Assembly: GCA_947500505.1 (NCBI GenBank)
Contig: CANMSL010000005.1
Coordinates: forward strand, 1 to 64,000
Source: an uncultured Aquimarina sp.
Lineage (GTDB): Bacteria; Bacteroidota; Bacteroidia; Flavobacteriales; Flavobacteriaceae
DNA: 64,000 nucleotides
Reading direction: 5' to 3'
Under the pieces are notes generated by a model. It ran no database searches. It was not told where the DNA came from and saw only the letters and a list, made by a program, of their open reading frames with translations. Each line of letters begins with the position of its first letter. The stretch's first letter is position 1. Positions 46,044 to 54,964 of this stretch are shown here, piece by piece. Both the position numbers and the translations under genes were made by a program.

Positions 46044-46097
46044 ATGATAGGATGTAATTCCTGATGAAATTTATATTCATCAAATTGTTTGTTAAGT

Positions 46098-47348
46098 TTA
46101 ATGTTCTGTATATACTGCATCTCCACGTTTCCAAACTTGCGAAGGTGTTAATTTACCTTGATGGTATAGAATTTCGTTAAAGTGATTTGTTGGAAACAGA
46201 CAAAAATCCGCCAACATTCCAGAACCTAGTTTGCCACGATCATTTAATTTTAAAGCTGCAGAAGCTCTATAGGTTATTCCCGCTAGAACTTCTGCATTGC
46301 TAAGCTTCTGAAAAGCACCCAGAATACAGGCTTGTGCCAGCAAATCCCCCATTGGAGCAGATCCTGGGTTCCAATCACTTGCAATTGCCAGCGCACCTCC
46401 GGCATCAAGAATCTTTCTGGCAGGAGTGAAGCCACATCCCAATCCTATTGAGGCTCCGGGCAAAGCAACGGATATCACATTACTTTCTGCAATCATCTTG
46501 ATTTCTTTATCGGTGCTGGCTTCGAGATGATCGGCACTTACTGCATTTAATTTTATTGCCGTTTCGCTACCTCCGGTAGTGAATTGATCTGCGTGAGTAG
46601 TAATATCGAATCCCATTTGAATTGCTTTTTTAAAATAGGGTTCTATATCTTCTTTAGAAAAAGCACTTTCTTCAACAAAAGCATCAATTCTATTTGTTAG
46701 TTTTTCTGCTTTAAGTACAGGAAATAGTGTAGAAGCAATTTCGAAAAGATATTCCTTGTGATTTCCATTATAATCTTTAGGAAGCATATGCGCTGCGAGA
46801 CAGGTAGAAATAAGATCAGATTTCAGATATAAGTTAGCTTCCTTTATTGCCCTCAACATTTTAAGTTCCTGATTACAAGAAAGACCATATCCGCTTTTTA
46901 CTTCTACTGTAGTAATTCCGCTTTTAAGGAGACTATTGGCTCTTTTTATAACAGAGTGACAAAGTTCTTGCTGGCTGGCAGTTCTGGTTTTTATTACAGT
47001 ATCCCAGATTCCTCCACCGGATTTGGCAATTTCTAAATATGTTTTTCCTGCATTTCGCATAGCGTAATCATTGGCTCTGGAACCTGAAAAGCAGATATGA
47101 GTGTGTGCATCTATAAATCCGGGAAGACATACATAATCTGAGTGTAATTTTATGATTTCTGCGTCAAGATTAGCTGCGTCTTCCTCTAAGTCAGCATACC
47201 TTCCAATAGAATAGATATGCTCATCTTCAATAAGTATACCTGCATCTAAAATTATAGGAAGCTGTTCGTCAATTATAGCACCTTTTAGCGGTATAGCGTC
47301 CATTGATAAAAGTTGTGTAATGGGGCCAACAAGTTTGTATTTTGTCAT
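46098..47348 (-). CDS. hutI: Imidazolonepropionase
   Basis: This amidohydrolase of 416 residues opens the imidazolone ring in histidine degradation. The metal-site motif is GFIDAHTHICFSGSR, with further ligands in TTHADQF and the Asp of IASDWNPGSAP. Length and motifs are normal. The start codon is 2 bases from the hutH stop, so the two are tightly coupled. Confidence 0.96.
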   Translation of the reverse strand: MTKYKLVGPITQLLSMDAIPLKGAIIDEQLPIILDAGILIEDEHIYSIGRYADLEEDAANLDAEIIKLHSDYVCLPGFIDAHTHICFSGSRANDYAMRNAGKTYLEIAKSGGGIWDTVIKTRTASQQELCHSVIKRANSLLKSGITTVEVKSGYGLSCNQELKMLRAIKEANLYLKSDLISTCLAAHMLPKDYNGNHKEYLFEIASTLFPVLKAEKLTNRIDAFVEESAFSKEDIEPYFKKAIQMGFDITTHADQFTTGGSETAIKLNAVSADHLEASTDKEIKMIAESNVISVALPGASIGLGCGFTPARKILDAGGALAIASDWNPGSAPMGDLLAQACILGAFQKLSNAEVLAGITYRASAALKLNDRGKLGSGMLADFCLFPTNHFNEILYHQGKLTPSQVWKRGDAVYTEH

Positions 47349-47350
47349 GA

Positions 47351-48931
47351 TTAATATGTTTCAAATTGATCAGAGAATCTTGTTTCTAGAGATAAATTCT
47401 CTCTTTCTGCAATTGTATTTGCTAAAGTAATGATCGTTTTATTTTTTATAATTTCAATACCTTTTTTTATGTCATCTGCAAAAACACGATCTTTTTTAGC
47501 AAAGGAAACCTCTTTTCTCACGATTTTATGGATTTCGTCCAGTATAATTCCTGATTTCATTGGTTTTCTATATTCAAAAGCTTGGGCAGCCGTAAGTAGT
47601 TCTATCGCTAGTATTTTTTCGACATTTTCGATTACTTTTAATGCTTTTCTACCACCAATGGATCCCATACTTACGTGATCTTCTTGTCCAAGCGATGTAG
47701 GGATGCTATCCGCACTGGACGGAAAACATAATCCTTTGTTTTCACTTGCTAATGCAGCCGTGGTATATTGTAAAATCATATATCCAGAATTAATTCCGGT
47801 ATCTTTCATCAATAGTTTAGGAACTCCGGGTGAATTACCTTCCAGAGCAAGATATATTCTTCTGTCAGAAATATTTCCAACTTCTGATGCTGCCAGACAG
47901 GCGTAATCAATTGCCATAGCTAATGGCTGTCCGTGAAAACTTCCACCGCTGATGGTGAGTTCTTCATCAATAATAACAGGATTATCCGTGACTGAGTTTA
48001 ACTCTATTTCCACTAACTCTTTAAGATGAAGCCAAGCATTTCTGGATGCTCCGTGTACTTGTGGGATACATCGCAAAGAATATGGATCCTGAACACGATC
48101 ACAATCAATATGATCTTCCATAATTTCTGATCCTTTTAGTAAAGATTTTACTCTGGAAGCTACATGGATATTACCCTTATAAGGTCTTAAATCATGCAAT
48201 TCCTTGTAAAAAGGCTTCACCGAGCCTTGTAATCCTTCAATCATCATAGCACCGATAATATCTGCTTGCGAAAGACAGCTATGCAGTTTTTCTACTGCTT
48301 TGACAGCGTGTGCCGCAATGAACTGTGTTCCATTGATTAATGCCAAACCTTCTTTTGGACCGAGATCTAATGAAGTTAATCCTGTTTGTCTGAATAACGC
48401 GGAAGCCTCGATCTCATTTTCTTGATATTGTATTCTACCTAATCCAATTAATGGTAAAAAAAGATGAGAAAGTGGTGCGAGATCTCCGGAAGCACCTACA
48501 GATCCTTGAGAAGGAACAATAGGAATAGCGTCATGATCAATATGCCATAATATTCGATCCAGCGTGCTTTCTGCAATACCTGAATATCCTTTGGATAGTG
48601 ATTGTAATTTCAGGATTAACATGAGTTTGGCTATTTCCCTATCAATTGGTTCTCCAACACCCACACTGTGGCTTTGCAATATATTGGACTGTAGTATTTT
48701 AGTTTCTTCTTTAGAGATCATGGTTGTACACAATGGTCCAAAACCGGTATTGATTCCATACACTGGTTGGCCTTTATCAACTATGTTTTGAACGACCTGA
48801 TGACTTTTTCTGATTTTCTTTCTGGTATCTTCAGAAATAATTCCTGTCATTTCTCCGGAAGCTATTTTTAATGCTTTCCCGACGGTTAGATAATCTTCCC
48901 CAAATCGGAATTGTGATGATATTTTAGACAT
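47351..48931 (-). CDS. hutH: Histidine ammonia-lyase
   Basis: This is the first step of histidine degradation, removal of ammonia to give urocanate. The 526-residue protein has the MIO cofactor triad Ala-Ser-Gly at 147-149 in SVGASGDLAPLSHL, Tyr58-Gly-Ile-Asn-Thr-Gly near the N-terminus, and the later QEDHVSMGS block. It is the promoter-proximal gene of hutH-I-U-G and is divergent from a LysR-type gene with an 83-base shared region. Confidence 0.97.
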   Translation of the reverse strand: MSKISSQFRFGEDYLTVGKALKIASGEMTGIISEDTRKKIRKSHQVVQNIVDKGQPVYGINTGFGPLCTTMISKEETKILQSNILQSHSVGVGEPIDREIAKLMLILKLQSLSKGYSGIAESTLDRILWHIDHDAIPIVPSQGSVGASGDLAPLSHLFLPLIGLGRIQYQENEIEASALFRQTGLTSLDLGPKEGLALINGTQFIAAHAVKAVEKLHSCLSQADIIGAMMIEGLQGSVKPFYKELHDLRPYKGNIHVASRVKSLLKGSEIMEDHIDCDRVQDPYSLRCIPQVHGASRNAWLHLKELVEIELNSVTDNPVIIDEELTISGGSFHGQPLAMAIDYACLAASEVGNISDRRIYLALEGNSPGVPKLLMKDTGINSGYMILQYTTAALASENKGLCFPSSADSIPTSLGQEDHVSMGSIGGRKALKVIENVEKILAIELLTAAQAFEYRKPMKSGIILDEIHKIVRKEVSFAKKDRVFADDIKKGIEIIKNKTIITLANTIAERENLSLETRFSDQFETY

Positions 48932-48967
48932 TATATGTTATCGTATTTGTATACACTAAGATAATGT

Positions 48968-48980
48968 GTATTTTTAATAC
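48968..48980. promoter_or_regulatory. Possible LysR operator in the hutH-lysR gap
   Basis: GTATT-TTT-AATAC is a perfect inverted repeat in the gap between the divergent genes. A second arm pair, ATACTT (48977) and AAGTAT (49001), surrounds the -7 element of the lysR gene. Such A/T-rich dyads suit a LysR-type regulator, but this is unproven. Confidence 0.35.
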
Positions 48981-48990
48981 TTATAAATAC

Positions 48991-48998
48991 TAATTTTG
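48991..48998 (+). promoter_or_regulatory. -7 element of the LysR-type gene
   Basis: TAATTTTG matches TAnnTTTG and lies 17 bases before the ATG at 49015. No clear -33 TTG is seen, which would suit an autoregulated or activated promoter. Confidence 0.55.
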
Positions 48999-49014
48999 TC
49001 AAGTATTAATAACT

Positions 49015-49893
49015 ATGAGTTATCAGTTAGAATTACGTCACTTCACTTATTTTTTGGCTGTAGCCGAAGAATTACATTTTAGAAAAGCGGCAGAAAGACT
49101 TTTTATTTCACAACCAGGTTTGAGCAGACAGATCAAACAAATGGAAGACATTATAGGAGCGGAATTGTTTGTTCGGAATAAAAGAAATGTAAGCTTAACT
49201 GTTGCAGGCGAGTATCTTAAAAAAGAAATCGCTTACATTTTTAATCATATTGATTTCACTATCAAACAAACGGCTTTAATTGATGAAGGTAGTGAGGGCG
49301 AAATAAGAATTGGTTTCTTAGGATCTGCTATACAAACTGTTATACCAGAACTTTTGGTAAAAGTTGATGAAGCTTATCCCAAAATACAGTTTAGTCTGGA
49401 AGAGATATCTAATTACGATCAGGTAAAGGCGATAGAAAGAGATGAATTGGATATTGGATTTGTAAGATTAGCCAGGGTTCCGGATGGTTTATGTATTAAA
49501 GATGTACAAACAGATACATTTTCATTGGTATTGCCTAAAAATCATTTTTTGACAAAAGAAAATTTTAGTAGCGTAGCACAAGTTTCCGAGGAACATTTTG
49601 TACTGTTTTCTTCTGATTATAGTTCCATATACTATGATAAAATCATGAGTATTTGTGAGGATAAGGGTTTCACACCTATAGTTTCTCATAAATCAGTCCA
49701 CGCTCAAACAATTTTTAAACTGGTTGAAAGTGGATTAGGAGTTGCCATTGTCCCAACTTCTTTGCAGTATGGTTTTGATCTGAATGTTAAGTTTTTAGAA
49801 ATCCCTAAAATATCACAAAAAGCAGAGCTTTCTGTTATCTGGAAAAAGGATAATCGTAATCCGGCTTTGGAAAAGGTAAAGAAGTTTTTATAA
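49015..49893 (+). CDS. LysR-type transcriptional regulator of the hut operon (probable)
   Basis: This 292-residue regulator has a winged helix-turn-helix at 3-62 (ELRHFTYFLAVAEELHFRKA and SQPGLSRQIKQME) and a two-lobed effector domain (about 90-292). It is transcribed away from hutH, so control of the hut operon, perhaps with urocanate as inducer, is likely by position. Hut operons in many bacteria use the GntR-type HutC, so this is a different regulator class. A terminator follows. Confidence 0.93.
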   Translation: MSYQLELRHFTYFLAVAEELHFRKAAERLFISQPGLSRQIKQMEDIIGAELFVRNKRNVSLTVAGEYLKKEIAYIFNHIDFTIKQTALIDEGSEGEIRIGFLGSAIQTVIPELLVKVDEAYPKIQFSLEEISNYDQVKAIERDELDIGFVRLARVPDGLCIKDVQTDTFSLVLPKNHFLTKENFSSVAQVSEEHFVLFSSDYSSIYYDKIMSICEDKGFTPIVSHKSVHAQTIFKLVESGLGVAIVPTSLQYGFDLNVKFLEIPKISQKAELSVIWKKDNRNPALEKVKKFL

Positions 49894-49895
49894 TG

Positions 49896-49938
49896 GAAAA
49901 AATCAGGTTAACTAATTGCTAACCGGATTTTTCATTTT
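49896..49938. terminator. Terminator between lysR and the NTF2-like gene
   Basis: AAAATCAGGTTA and TAACCGGATTTTT form a stem with one mismatch, with A and T runs on each side. It can serve both convergent genes. Confidence 0.78.
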
Positions 49939-49940
49939 TA

Positions 49941-50309
49941 TTACTGTGGAGGCATAGAATAGAAGAACTGTTCTTCTACTATTTTTCCGTTATTTACGTT
50001 GTATACTGCTAATTCTTCTATTTGCATACGTCCTTGATCTTTGAAGGTGCAGTCCATTTTCATTTTACAGGAAAAATGATTTTCTGCTACCATGGGATCA
50101 GAAACCTCTCCACCGTGAAATTCTTCAACGGTAGCGTACCAATCCTGACTTTTTTTGGTGACTGCATCTTTTCCACTTACAATCGAATTGGGTACCCCAG
50201 GCATTTCTTTGCTAACAATATTATCAGCATATAGTTCTTTTAGCGCTTGCATATTTTCACCCTGACGGCAGAGTTCTACTAGACGGTCGGCTACTTCTTG
50301 TGTATTCAT
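49941..50309 (-). CDS. SnoaL/NTF2-like protein
   Basis: This 122-residue protein has the NTF2-like cone fold: an N-terminal helix ADRLVELCRQGE, a strand with ELYADNIVSKE, and C-terminal strands with FKDQGRMQIEELAVYNV and GKIVEEQFFY. Such proteins are small binding proteins or enzymes, and no catalytic residues can be assigned. It lies 97 bases after the photolyase gene. Confidence 0.85.
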   Translation of the reverse strand: MNTQEVADRLVELCRQGENMQALKELYADNIVSKEMPGVPNSIVSGKDAVTKKSQDWYATVEEFHGGEVSDPMVAENHFSCKMKMDCTFKDQGRMQIEELAVYNVNNGKIVEEQFFYSMPPQ

Positions 50310-50406
50310 TGGTCTGAAGTTTATTGGTTTGTATTTGATTTGTGATGCCTTTAAATTACGAAAAACTTCAGTTTATACTTTTTAAAGAAATGTTATAATT
50401 TGATTG

Positions 50407-51714
50407 TTATGAAACAGCTTCTTTATATACCTCAAGGCAGCGTTCTCTTGCCTCTTTATGATCCACGATTTTTTCCGGATAATCTTCTGTGTCGAATTCT
50501 TCAATCCAGGCCTTGATATAAGTTTTATTTTTATCAAACTTCTCAATTTGTGTGGTGGGATTAAAGATTCTAAAATAGGGTGCTGCATCCACGCCTGAAC
50601 CAGCAGCCCACTGCCAGTTTCCTACATTAGCAGACATGTCATAATCCAATAATTTTTCTGCAAAATATGCTTCTCCCCAGCGCCAGTCAATAAGTAAGTG
50701 CTTGCATAAAAAACTGGCAACCAGCATTCTCACCCTATTATGCATATAACCGGTTTTATTAAGTTGCCTCATACCTGCATCTACTAACGGATAACCGGTT
50801 TTCCCCTTTTTCCATGCTTTAAATTCATCTTCGTTATTTCTCCATTCTATGCGATCGTACTTAGATCTGAACGCTTTATCTTTGGTTTCTGGAAAATGCC
50901 ATAAAATTTGCATAAAGAACTCCCGCCATATTAATTCCGACCAAAAAACTTCATTCTTTTCTGCGATCGCTTTCTTCATCATTTTACGAATGCTCACTGT
51001 ACCAAATCGTAAATGTGGACCGAGTCTGGATGTACCATCTTCCTTTGCAGGAAAATTCCGTGTATCTTCGTAGTTATCGATGAGCGTAGGAGTAACCAAA
51101 TAGTCAGGGACCTCAATCGAGGATTTCTTAAATCCCATATCAGAGAGAGATAAATTGGGTAATCGTGTATTTTTGATCAGATTATCCTGATATTGACTAG
51201 TGTAATGGATTTTTAGTTTTGATTCGTCAAATTCTTCTTTCCATTTATTCTTGTAGGGTGTGTAAACCACATAAGGATCACCGTCTGATTTTACTACCTC
51301 ACTTTTTTCGAAAATTACCTGATCTTTATAGGTTTTAAATTCGATAGAATTGTCTTCAAGCAGTTTATTAATCGATTCATCTCTTTCTTTTGCGTATGGT
51401 TCGTAATCACGGTTGGTGTAAACCTTTTCTATATCATAATCCTTTATTAGCTCCTTAAATATTTCTGAAGGTTTACCATGAAAAAAGGCAATAGAACTGT
51501 CGTTTTCATCTTGTAATTCTTTTCTTATATTTTGGAGCGTATCAAAAATAAAGGAAACTCTGGCATCCTCCTCCGGAAGCTTCCCTAAAATTTCATTATC
51601 AAAGATAAAAATTGGTAACACGGGTCTGTCTTCTTTTAGAGCTTCAAGAAAACCAATGTTATCATCTAGCCTCAAATCTCTCCTGAACCAGAATATATTT
51701 ACTTTTTGAGACAT
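50407..51714 (-). CDS. phr: Deoxyribodipyrimidine photolyase / cryptochrome
   Basis: This FAD-dependent light-driven DNA repair enzyme has 435 residues from the ATG at 51714, 1 base after the SDR stop. An ATG four codons upstream would overlap that gene. The N-terminal chromophore domain begins VNIFWFRRDLRLDDN. The FAD domain has DGTSRLGPHLRFGTVSIR, WREFFMQILWHFP, the TGYPLVDAGMRQL block and MSANVGNWQWAAGSGVDAAP, all class I CPD photolyase features, including the Trp residues of the electron chain. Confidence 0.95.
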   Translation of the reverse strand: MSQKVNIFWFRRDLRLDDNIGFLEALKEDRPVLPIFIFDNEILGKLPEEDARVSFIFDTLQNIRKELQDENDSSIAFFHGKPSEIFKELIKDYDIEKVYTNRDYEPYAKERDESINKLLEDNSIEFKTYKDQVIFEKSEVVKSDGDPYVVYTPYKNKWKEEFDESKLKIHYTSQYQDNLIKNTRLPNLSLSDMGFKKSSIEVPDYLVTPTLIDNYEDTRNFPAKEDGTSRLGPHLRFGTVSIRKMMKKAIAEKNEVFWSELIWREFFMQILWHFPETKDKAFRSKYDRIEWRNNEDEFKAWKKGKTGYPLVDAGMRQLNKTGYMHNRVRMLVASFLCKHLLIDWRWGEAYFAEKLLDYDMSANVGNWQWAAGSGVDAAPYFRIFNPTTQIEKFDKNKTYIKAWIEEFDTEDYPEKIVDHKEARERCLEVYKEAVS

Positions 51715-51715
51715 A

Positions 51716-52414
51716 TTAATTAACATTTAAAGTGGACATTCCGCCATCAACACCTAGAACCTGACCTGTAATCCAACTGCTATCATCACTTAGAAGAAAT
51801 TTTGCAATGTTAGCAATATCTTCTGCTTCACCTACACGTTTAAGAGGGTGACGCTCATCCATTTTTTCTCGCTTTTTCTCATTACCCAATAATCTTTCGG
51901 CTAAAGGTGTATCTGTTAAGGAAGGAGCAATAACATTAACTCTAAATTTAGGTGCATATTCTGCCGCTAAAGCTTTTGCAAAACCTTCGATAGCGCCTTT
52001 TGCAGCTGCTACGCTTGTGTGAAAAGGCATGCCTACTTTTACGGCAACGGTACTGAAGAAGATTAAACTAGCCTGGTTAGAATTTTTTAACTGAGGAAGT
52101 ATGGAATGCATAATTTTTACTAAAAACATAAAATTGATCTGCATATCTTCCTGAAAAGCATCGGGACTTAGCATTTTAAACGGCTTCAGGTTGATGCTTC
52201 CCGGGCAATAAACAAAACCGTCTAATTTGTCAGGTAATTCAGCAGTATCGATTTCATCAGTAGAAGCATCATATGGAATATGGGTTACTTCTAGATTCCC
52301 CAAGTTTTCAGAAGTACGCGATGCAATGAATATGTTATGATCATTATAAAGTTTTAATGCAATTTCAAATCCAATTCCGTGACTACCTCCAATAAGTAAA
52401 ATATTCTTTCTCAT
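51716..52414 (-). CDS. Short-chain dehydrogenase/reductase
   Basis: This 232-residue SDR has the cofactor motif IGGSHGIGFEIALKL near the N-terminus and the Ser in FFSTVAV. The usual Tyr of YxxxK is not in place: the sequence reads FHTSVAAAKGA, where the Tyr position is Ser or His. That may lower classical activity. C-terminal WITGQVLGVDGGMS is normal. It sits between an SRPBCC gene and the photolyase gene in a tight operon, a light-stress neighbourhood common in Bacteroidota. Confidence 0.9.
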   Translation of the reverse strand: MRKNILLIGGSHGIGFEIALKLYNDHNIFIASRTSENLGNLEVTHIPYDASTDEIDTAELPDKLDGFVYCPGSINLKPFKMLSPDAFQEDMQINFMFLVKIMHSILPQLKNSNQASLIFFSTVAVKVGMPFHTSVAAAKGAIEGFAKALAAEYAPKFRVNVIAPSLTDTPLAERLLGNEKKREKMDERHPLKRVGEAEDIANIAKFLLSDDSSWITGQVLGVDGGMSTLNVN

Positions 52415-52435
52415 TACAAAGGTTTTATAAGTAAT

Positions 52436-52930
52436 TTATACCAGTTCTAATTGTTTTTTTCTTGGATGCTCATAGGTGCCGAAGAGCTCTGTTAATTTCT
52501 GCTCTCTATAATCAAATATTTCTTTAAGTTTTGGTTTAACCAAAAATGGATGTACAAGTTGTCCTAAAATCCCAAAAGGAACTTTGTAGTCAATAATATC
52601 TTCCATTTCCACACCACCCGGTATTTCTTTGACAAAATGTTTATGATGCCAAAGAGCATACGGACCGAACCTTTGCTCATCTACAAAATATTCCTTATCC
52701 ACGGAATGAGTGATTTCGGTTACCCAAGTGGTTTTAATCCCGGCTACCGGAGTAACTATATATTGAATGATTTGACCAGCGTACATTTTTCTATCGGCTC
52801 CAGATATGATTTTAAAACCCATATAGTCTGGGGTGATCGTTTTTAGATTTTTTGGATCTGATAGAAAATCCCAAGCCTCCTGTAAAGAAATTGGAAGGTT
52901 TTGTTTGGCTTTTAATGTATATATCTTCAT
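52436..52930 (-). CDS. SRPBCC-family protein
   Basis: This 164-residue START/Bet v 1-like protein has the N-terminal LPISLQEAWDFLSDPKNL and the core GPYALWHHKHFVKEIPGG followed by MEDIIDYKVPFG. These proteins are often annotated as cell-division-inhibitor-like (YfcH N-domain) and lie next to photolyases. The ligand is unknown. It is the promoter-proximal gene of the SRPBCC-SDR-photolyase group. Confidence 0.9.
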   Translation of the reverse strand: MKIYTLKAKQNLPISLQEAWDFLSDPKNLKTITPDYMGFKIISGADRKMYAGQIIQYIVTPVAGIKTTWVTEITHSVDKEYFVDEQRFGPYALWHHKHFVKEIPGGVEMEDIIDYKVPFGILGQLVHPFLVKPKLKEIFDYREQKLTELFGTYEHPRKKQLELV

Positions 52931-53068
52931 TGTTACCTATTTCAAGTAAAGGTACAATGATTTTGTTTAATCTTTTTCTTTAAAATGTTAAACAAAAAAT
53001 AAAATTTTGAATGATCAACTTTTTGTGATTTTGCAAACATTTATATTAAAAACAAATGTACTACAAAA

Positions 53069-53731
53069 TTAACATTCGTTACAACAGTTATCAGGTTTAA
53101 CAAGTTTACAGGTAAGTACGGCTAATATGGCTCCTGTTATTGGTGCAATCATATAAAGCCATTGATGCTCCCAATGACCAGATACTAATGCTGGGCCTAA
53201 TGACCTGGCGGGATTCATGGAAGCGTTGGTCATAGGTCCTGCAAACATTGCTTCTAATAAAACGACACCTCCTACGGCTATTCCTGCCATTATACCTACT
53301 TCTTTTGAACCTGTCGATACGTTTATGATCACCAACATCAAAAAGTAGGTGAGTAGGGTTTCTAAAATAAATGCCCTAAGATCATCAAATGCGGGTAGCG
53401 TGCCGCCTAAAAATTCACTATCAGGAAATAAAAAAAGTAAAATACTACTGGCAGCAATGGCTCCAATACATTGTGCTAAAATATATCTAGGTACTTTTTT
53501 CCATTCGAATTTTTTTGCATAGGCAAAGGCGATGGTCACGGCAGGATTAAAATGTGCTCCAGAAATATCACCAAAAGCATAAATCATTGCCATAACTATA
53601 AGTCCCCACGTAGCAGCGATTCCCACATGAGTAACTTCTCCACCGGTTACTTCATTAATGGTCATTGCTCCTGTACCACAAAATACCATAGTAAATGTTC
53701 CAATAACTTCAGATATAAATTGACGTCTCAT
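53069..53731 (-). CDS. Aquaporin / MIP-family channel
   Basis: This 220-residue channel has six membrane helices and two NPA boxes: SGAHFNPAVTIAFA in the first half and TNASMNPARSLGPALV in the second, with the selectivity-filter Arg after the second. A short Cys-rich tail (CCNEC) ends the protein. It transports water or small neutral solutes. The absence of the Asp that follows the second NPA in glycerol channels favours a water channel. It is near but not clearly in the photolyase operon. Confidence 0.94.
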   Translation of the reverse strand: MRRQFISEVIGTFTMVFCGTGAMTINEVTGGEVTHVGIAATWGLIVMAMIYAFGDISGAHFNPAVTIAFAYAKKFEWKKVPRYILAQCIGAIAASSILLFLFPDSEFLGGTLPAFDDLRAFILETLLTYFLMLVIINVSTGSKEVGIMAGIAVGGVVLLEAMFAGPMTNASMNPARSLGPALVSGHWEHQWLYMIAPITGAILAVLTCKLVKPDNCCNEC

Positions 53732-53851
53732 ACGATCAGAAATGATGGCAAATATAACATTCCTTATTTTAAGTTTTTGTTAACTCATAATGTAGGGGTA
53801 ATTATTAATTTCGTGTTAAGTAAACTAATTAATAGATTAAATTTAAACACA

Positions 53852-54691
53852 ATGAAAAAGATCATCTTATTCGTATCGGCTGTCCTTATATCTCTAGGTA
53901 TTGAAGCTCAGGTAGAAACCCCTCAACCTAGTCCTTTTTCCAAAGTAGACCAGGTAGTTGGATTGACCGATGTTTCGATAGAATATTCTCGTCCAAGCAT
54001 GAAGGGGCGAACAATTTTTGGAAATTTAGTTCCTTATGATAAACTATGGAGAACAGGTGCTAATAAAAATACACAAATTACATTTAGTGATGATGTAAAA
54101 GTGGAAGGAAATGAGCTAAAAAAAGGAACTTACGCGATTTTTACAAAACCAGGAAAAGAAAATTGGGAGATTATTTTCTACAGTGATGCGAGTAACTGGG
54201 GAACACCCCAGAAATGGGACGATAGTAAAGTTGCTGCAAAGGCAACTGTAAAAGCAAATACGTTACCGTTTAATGTAGAGACTTTTACGATTATGTTTAG
54301 TGATTTTAAAATGGACGGAGCAACGATGAATTTCGTTTGGGCAAATACTGAGGCAGCTGTTAAGATAAAAGTTCCTACAAAAGAAAAAGCAATGGAAAGT
54401 ATCGAAAAAGTAATGGCAGGTCCTTCTCCTAATGATCATTATCAAGCGGCAGTTTTTTATAAGGATGTTGAGCAATATGAAAAGGCTAAAAAGCATATCG
54501 AAAAGGCTGTTGCCGGTAGGGCTGATGCGTTTTGGTACCATAGACAGCATTCTTTGATTTTGGCTAAAACAGGCGATAAAGCAGGAGCTGTTAAAGCCGC
54601 TAAAACATCCTTAGAATTAGCTGAGAAAGCAGGAAATGCAGATTACGTAAAATTAAACAAAGACTCTCTTGCAGAGTGGGGAGCTAAATAA
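53852..54691 (+). CDS. DUF2911 domain secreted protein with TPR-like tail
   Basis: The 279-residue protein starts at the ATG at 53852, where a signal peptide begins (about 1-20, ending in EAQ). The frame is open 100 codons further upstream but that part lies over the divergent aquaporin gene and has no protein-like character. Residues 25-180 are the DUF2911 domain (DVSIEYSRPSMKGRTIFG, WRTGANKNTQITF, GTYAIFTKPG). The C-terminal 90 residues are helical and TPR-like. It is probably periplasmic, of unknown function. The nearby TAATTTCG at 53804 may be its -7 element. Confidence 0.9.
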   Translation: MKKIILFVSAVLISLGIEAQVETPQPSPFSKVDQVVGLTDVSIEYSRPSMKGRTIFGNLVPYDKLWRTGANKNTQITFSDDVKVEGNELKKGTYAIFTKPGKENWEIIFYSDASNWGTPQKWDDSKVAAKATVKANTLPFNVETFTIMFSDFKMDGATMNFVWANTEAAVKIKVPTKEKAMESIEKVMAGPSPNDHYQAAVFYKDVEQYEKAKKHIEKAVAGRADAFWYHRQHSLILAKTGDKAGAVKAAKTSLELAEKAGNADYVKLNKDSLAEWGAK

Positions 54692-54715
54692 CACTCTTTT
54701 TTTTTCACACAAATC

Positions 54716-54754
54716 AAAAGCGTTTGATCTACTGGTCAAGCGCTTTTCTATTTT
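54716..54754. terminator. Terminator between the DUF2911 and XRE genes
   Basis: AAAAGCG and CGCTTTT form a stem, extended by TTGAT/GTCAA, followed by T on the + strand. With A runs before it, it can act for both convergent genes. Confidence 0.8.
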
Positions 54755-54763
54755 TGATATGTC

Positions 54764-54964
54764 TTAATCGAGTTCATCAAGAAAGAAAATTTCCTCAACT
54801 GGTTTTTTAAATAGACTGGCGATTTTTAAGGCTAATACGGTAGAAGGAACGTATTTATTTTTTTCCATAGCGTTAATTGTTTGCCTGCTTACCCCAATTT
54901 TTTCTGCTAAGTCTGCCTGAGTTAAATCGTGAATTGCACGTTCAATTTTAATTTTATTCTTCAT
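54764..54964 (-). CDS. Small XRE-family helix-turn-helix regulator
   Basis: This 66-residue DNA-binding protein consists only of a Cro/C1-type domain, with the helix-turn-helix at LTQADLAEKIGVSRQTINAM and the usual KYVPSTVLALKIASLF. It overlaps the membrane-protein gene upstream by 11 bases. This pair (compact XRE regulator plus multi-helix membrane protein) is a recurring module in Bacteria. It resembles YgzD-like regulators. Confidence 0.92.
   Translation of the reverse strand: MKNKIKIERAIHDLTQADLAEKIGVSRQTINAMEKNKYVPSTVLALKIASLFKKPVEEIFFLDELD

Noticed and set aside
53552..53851. Upstream extension of the DUF2911 frame by 100 codons
   Set aside because: It lies over the divergent aquaporin gene, is rich in Ser, Asn and Cys without domain character, and the signal peptide begins at the ATG at 53852.
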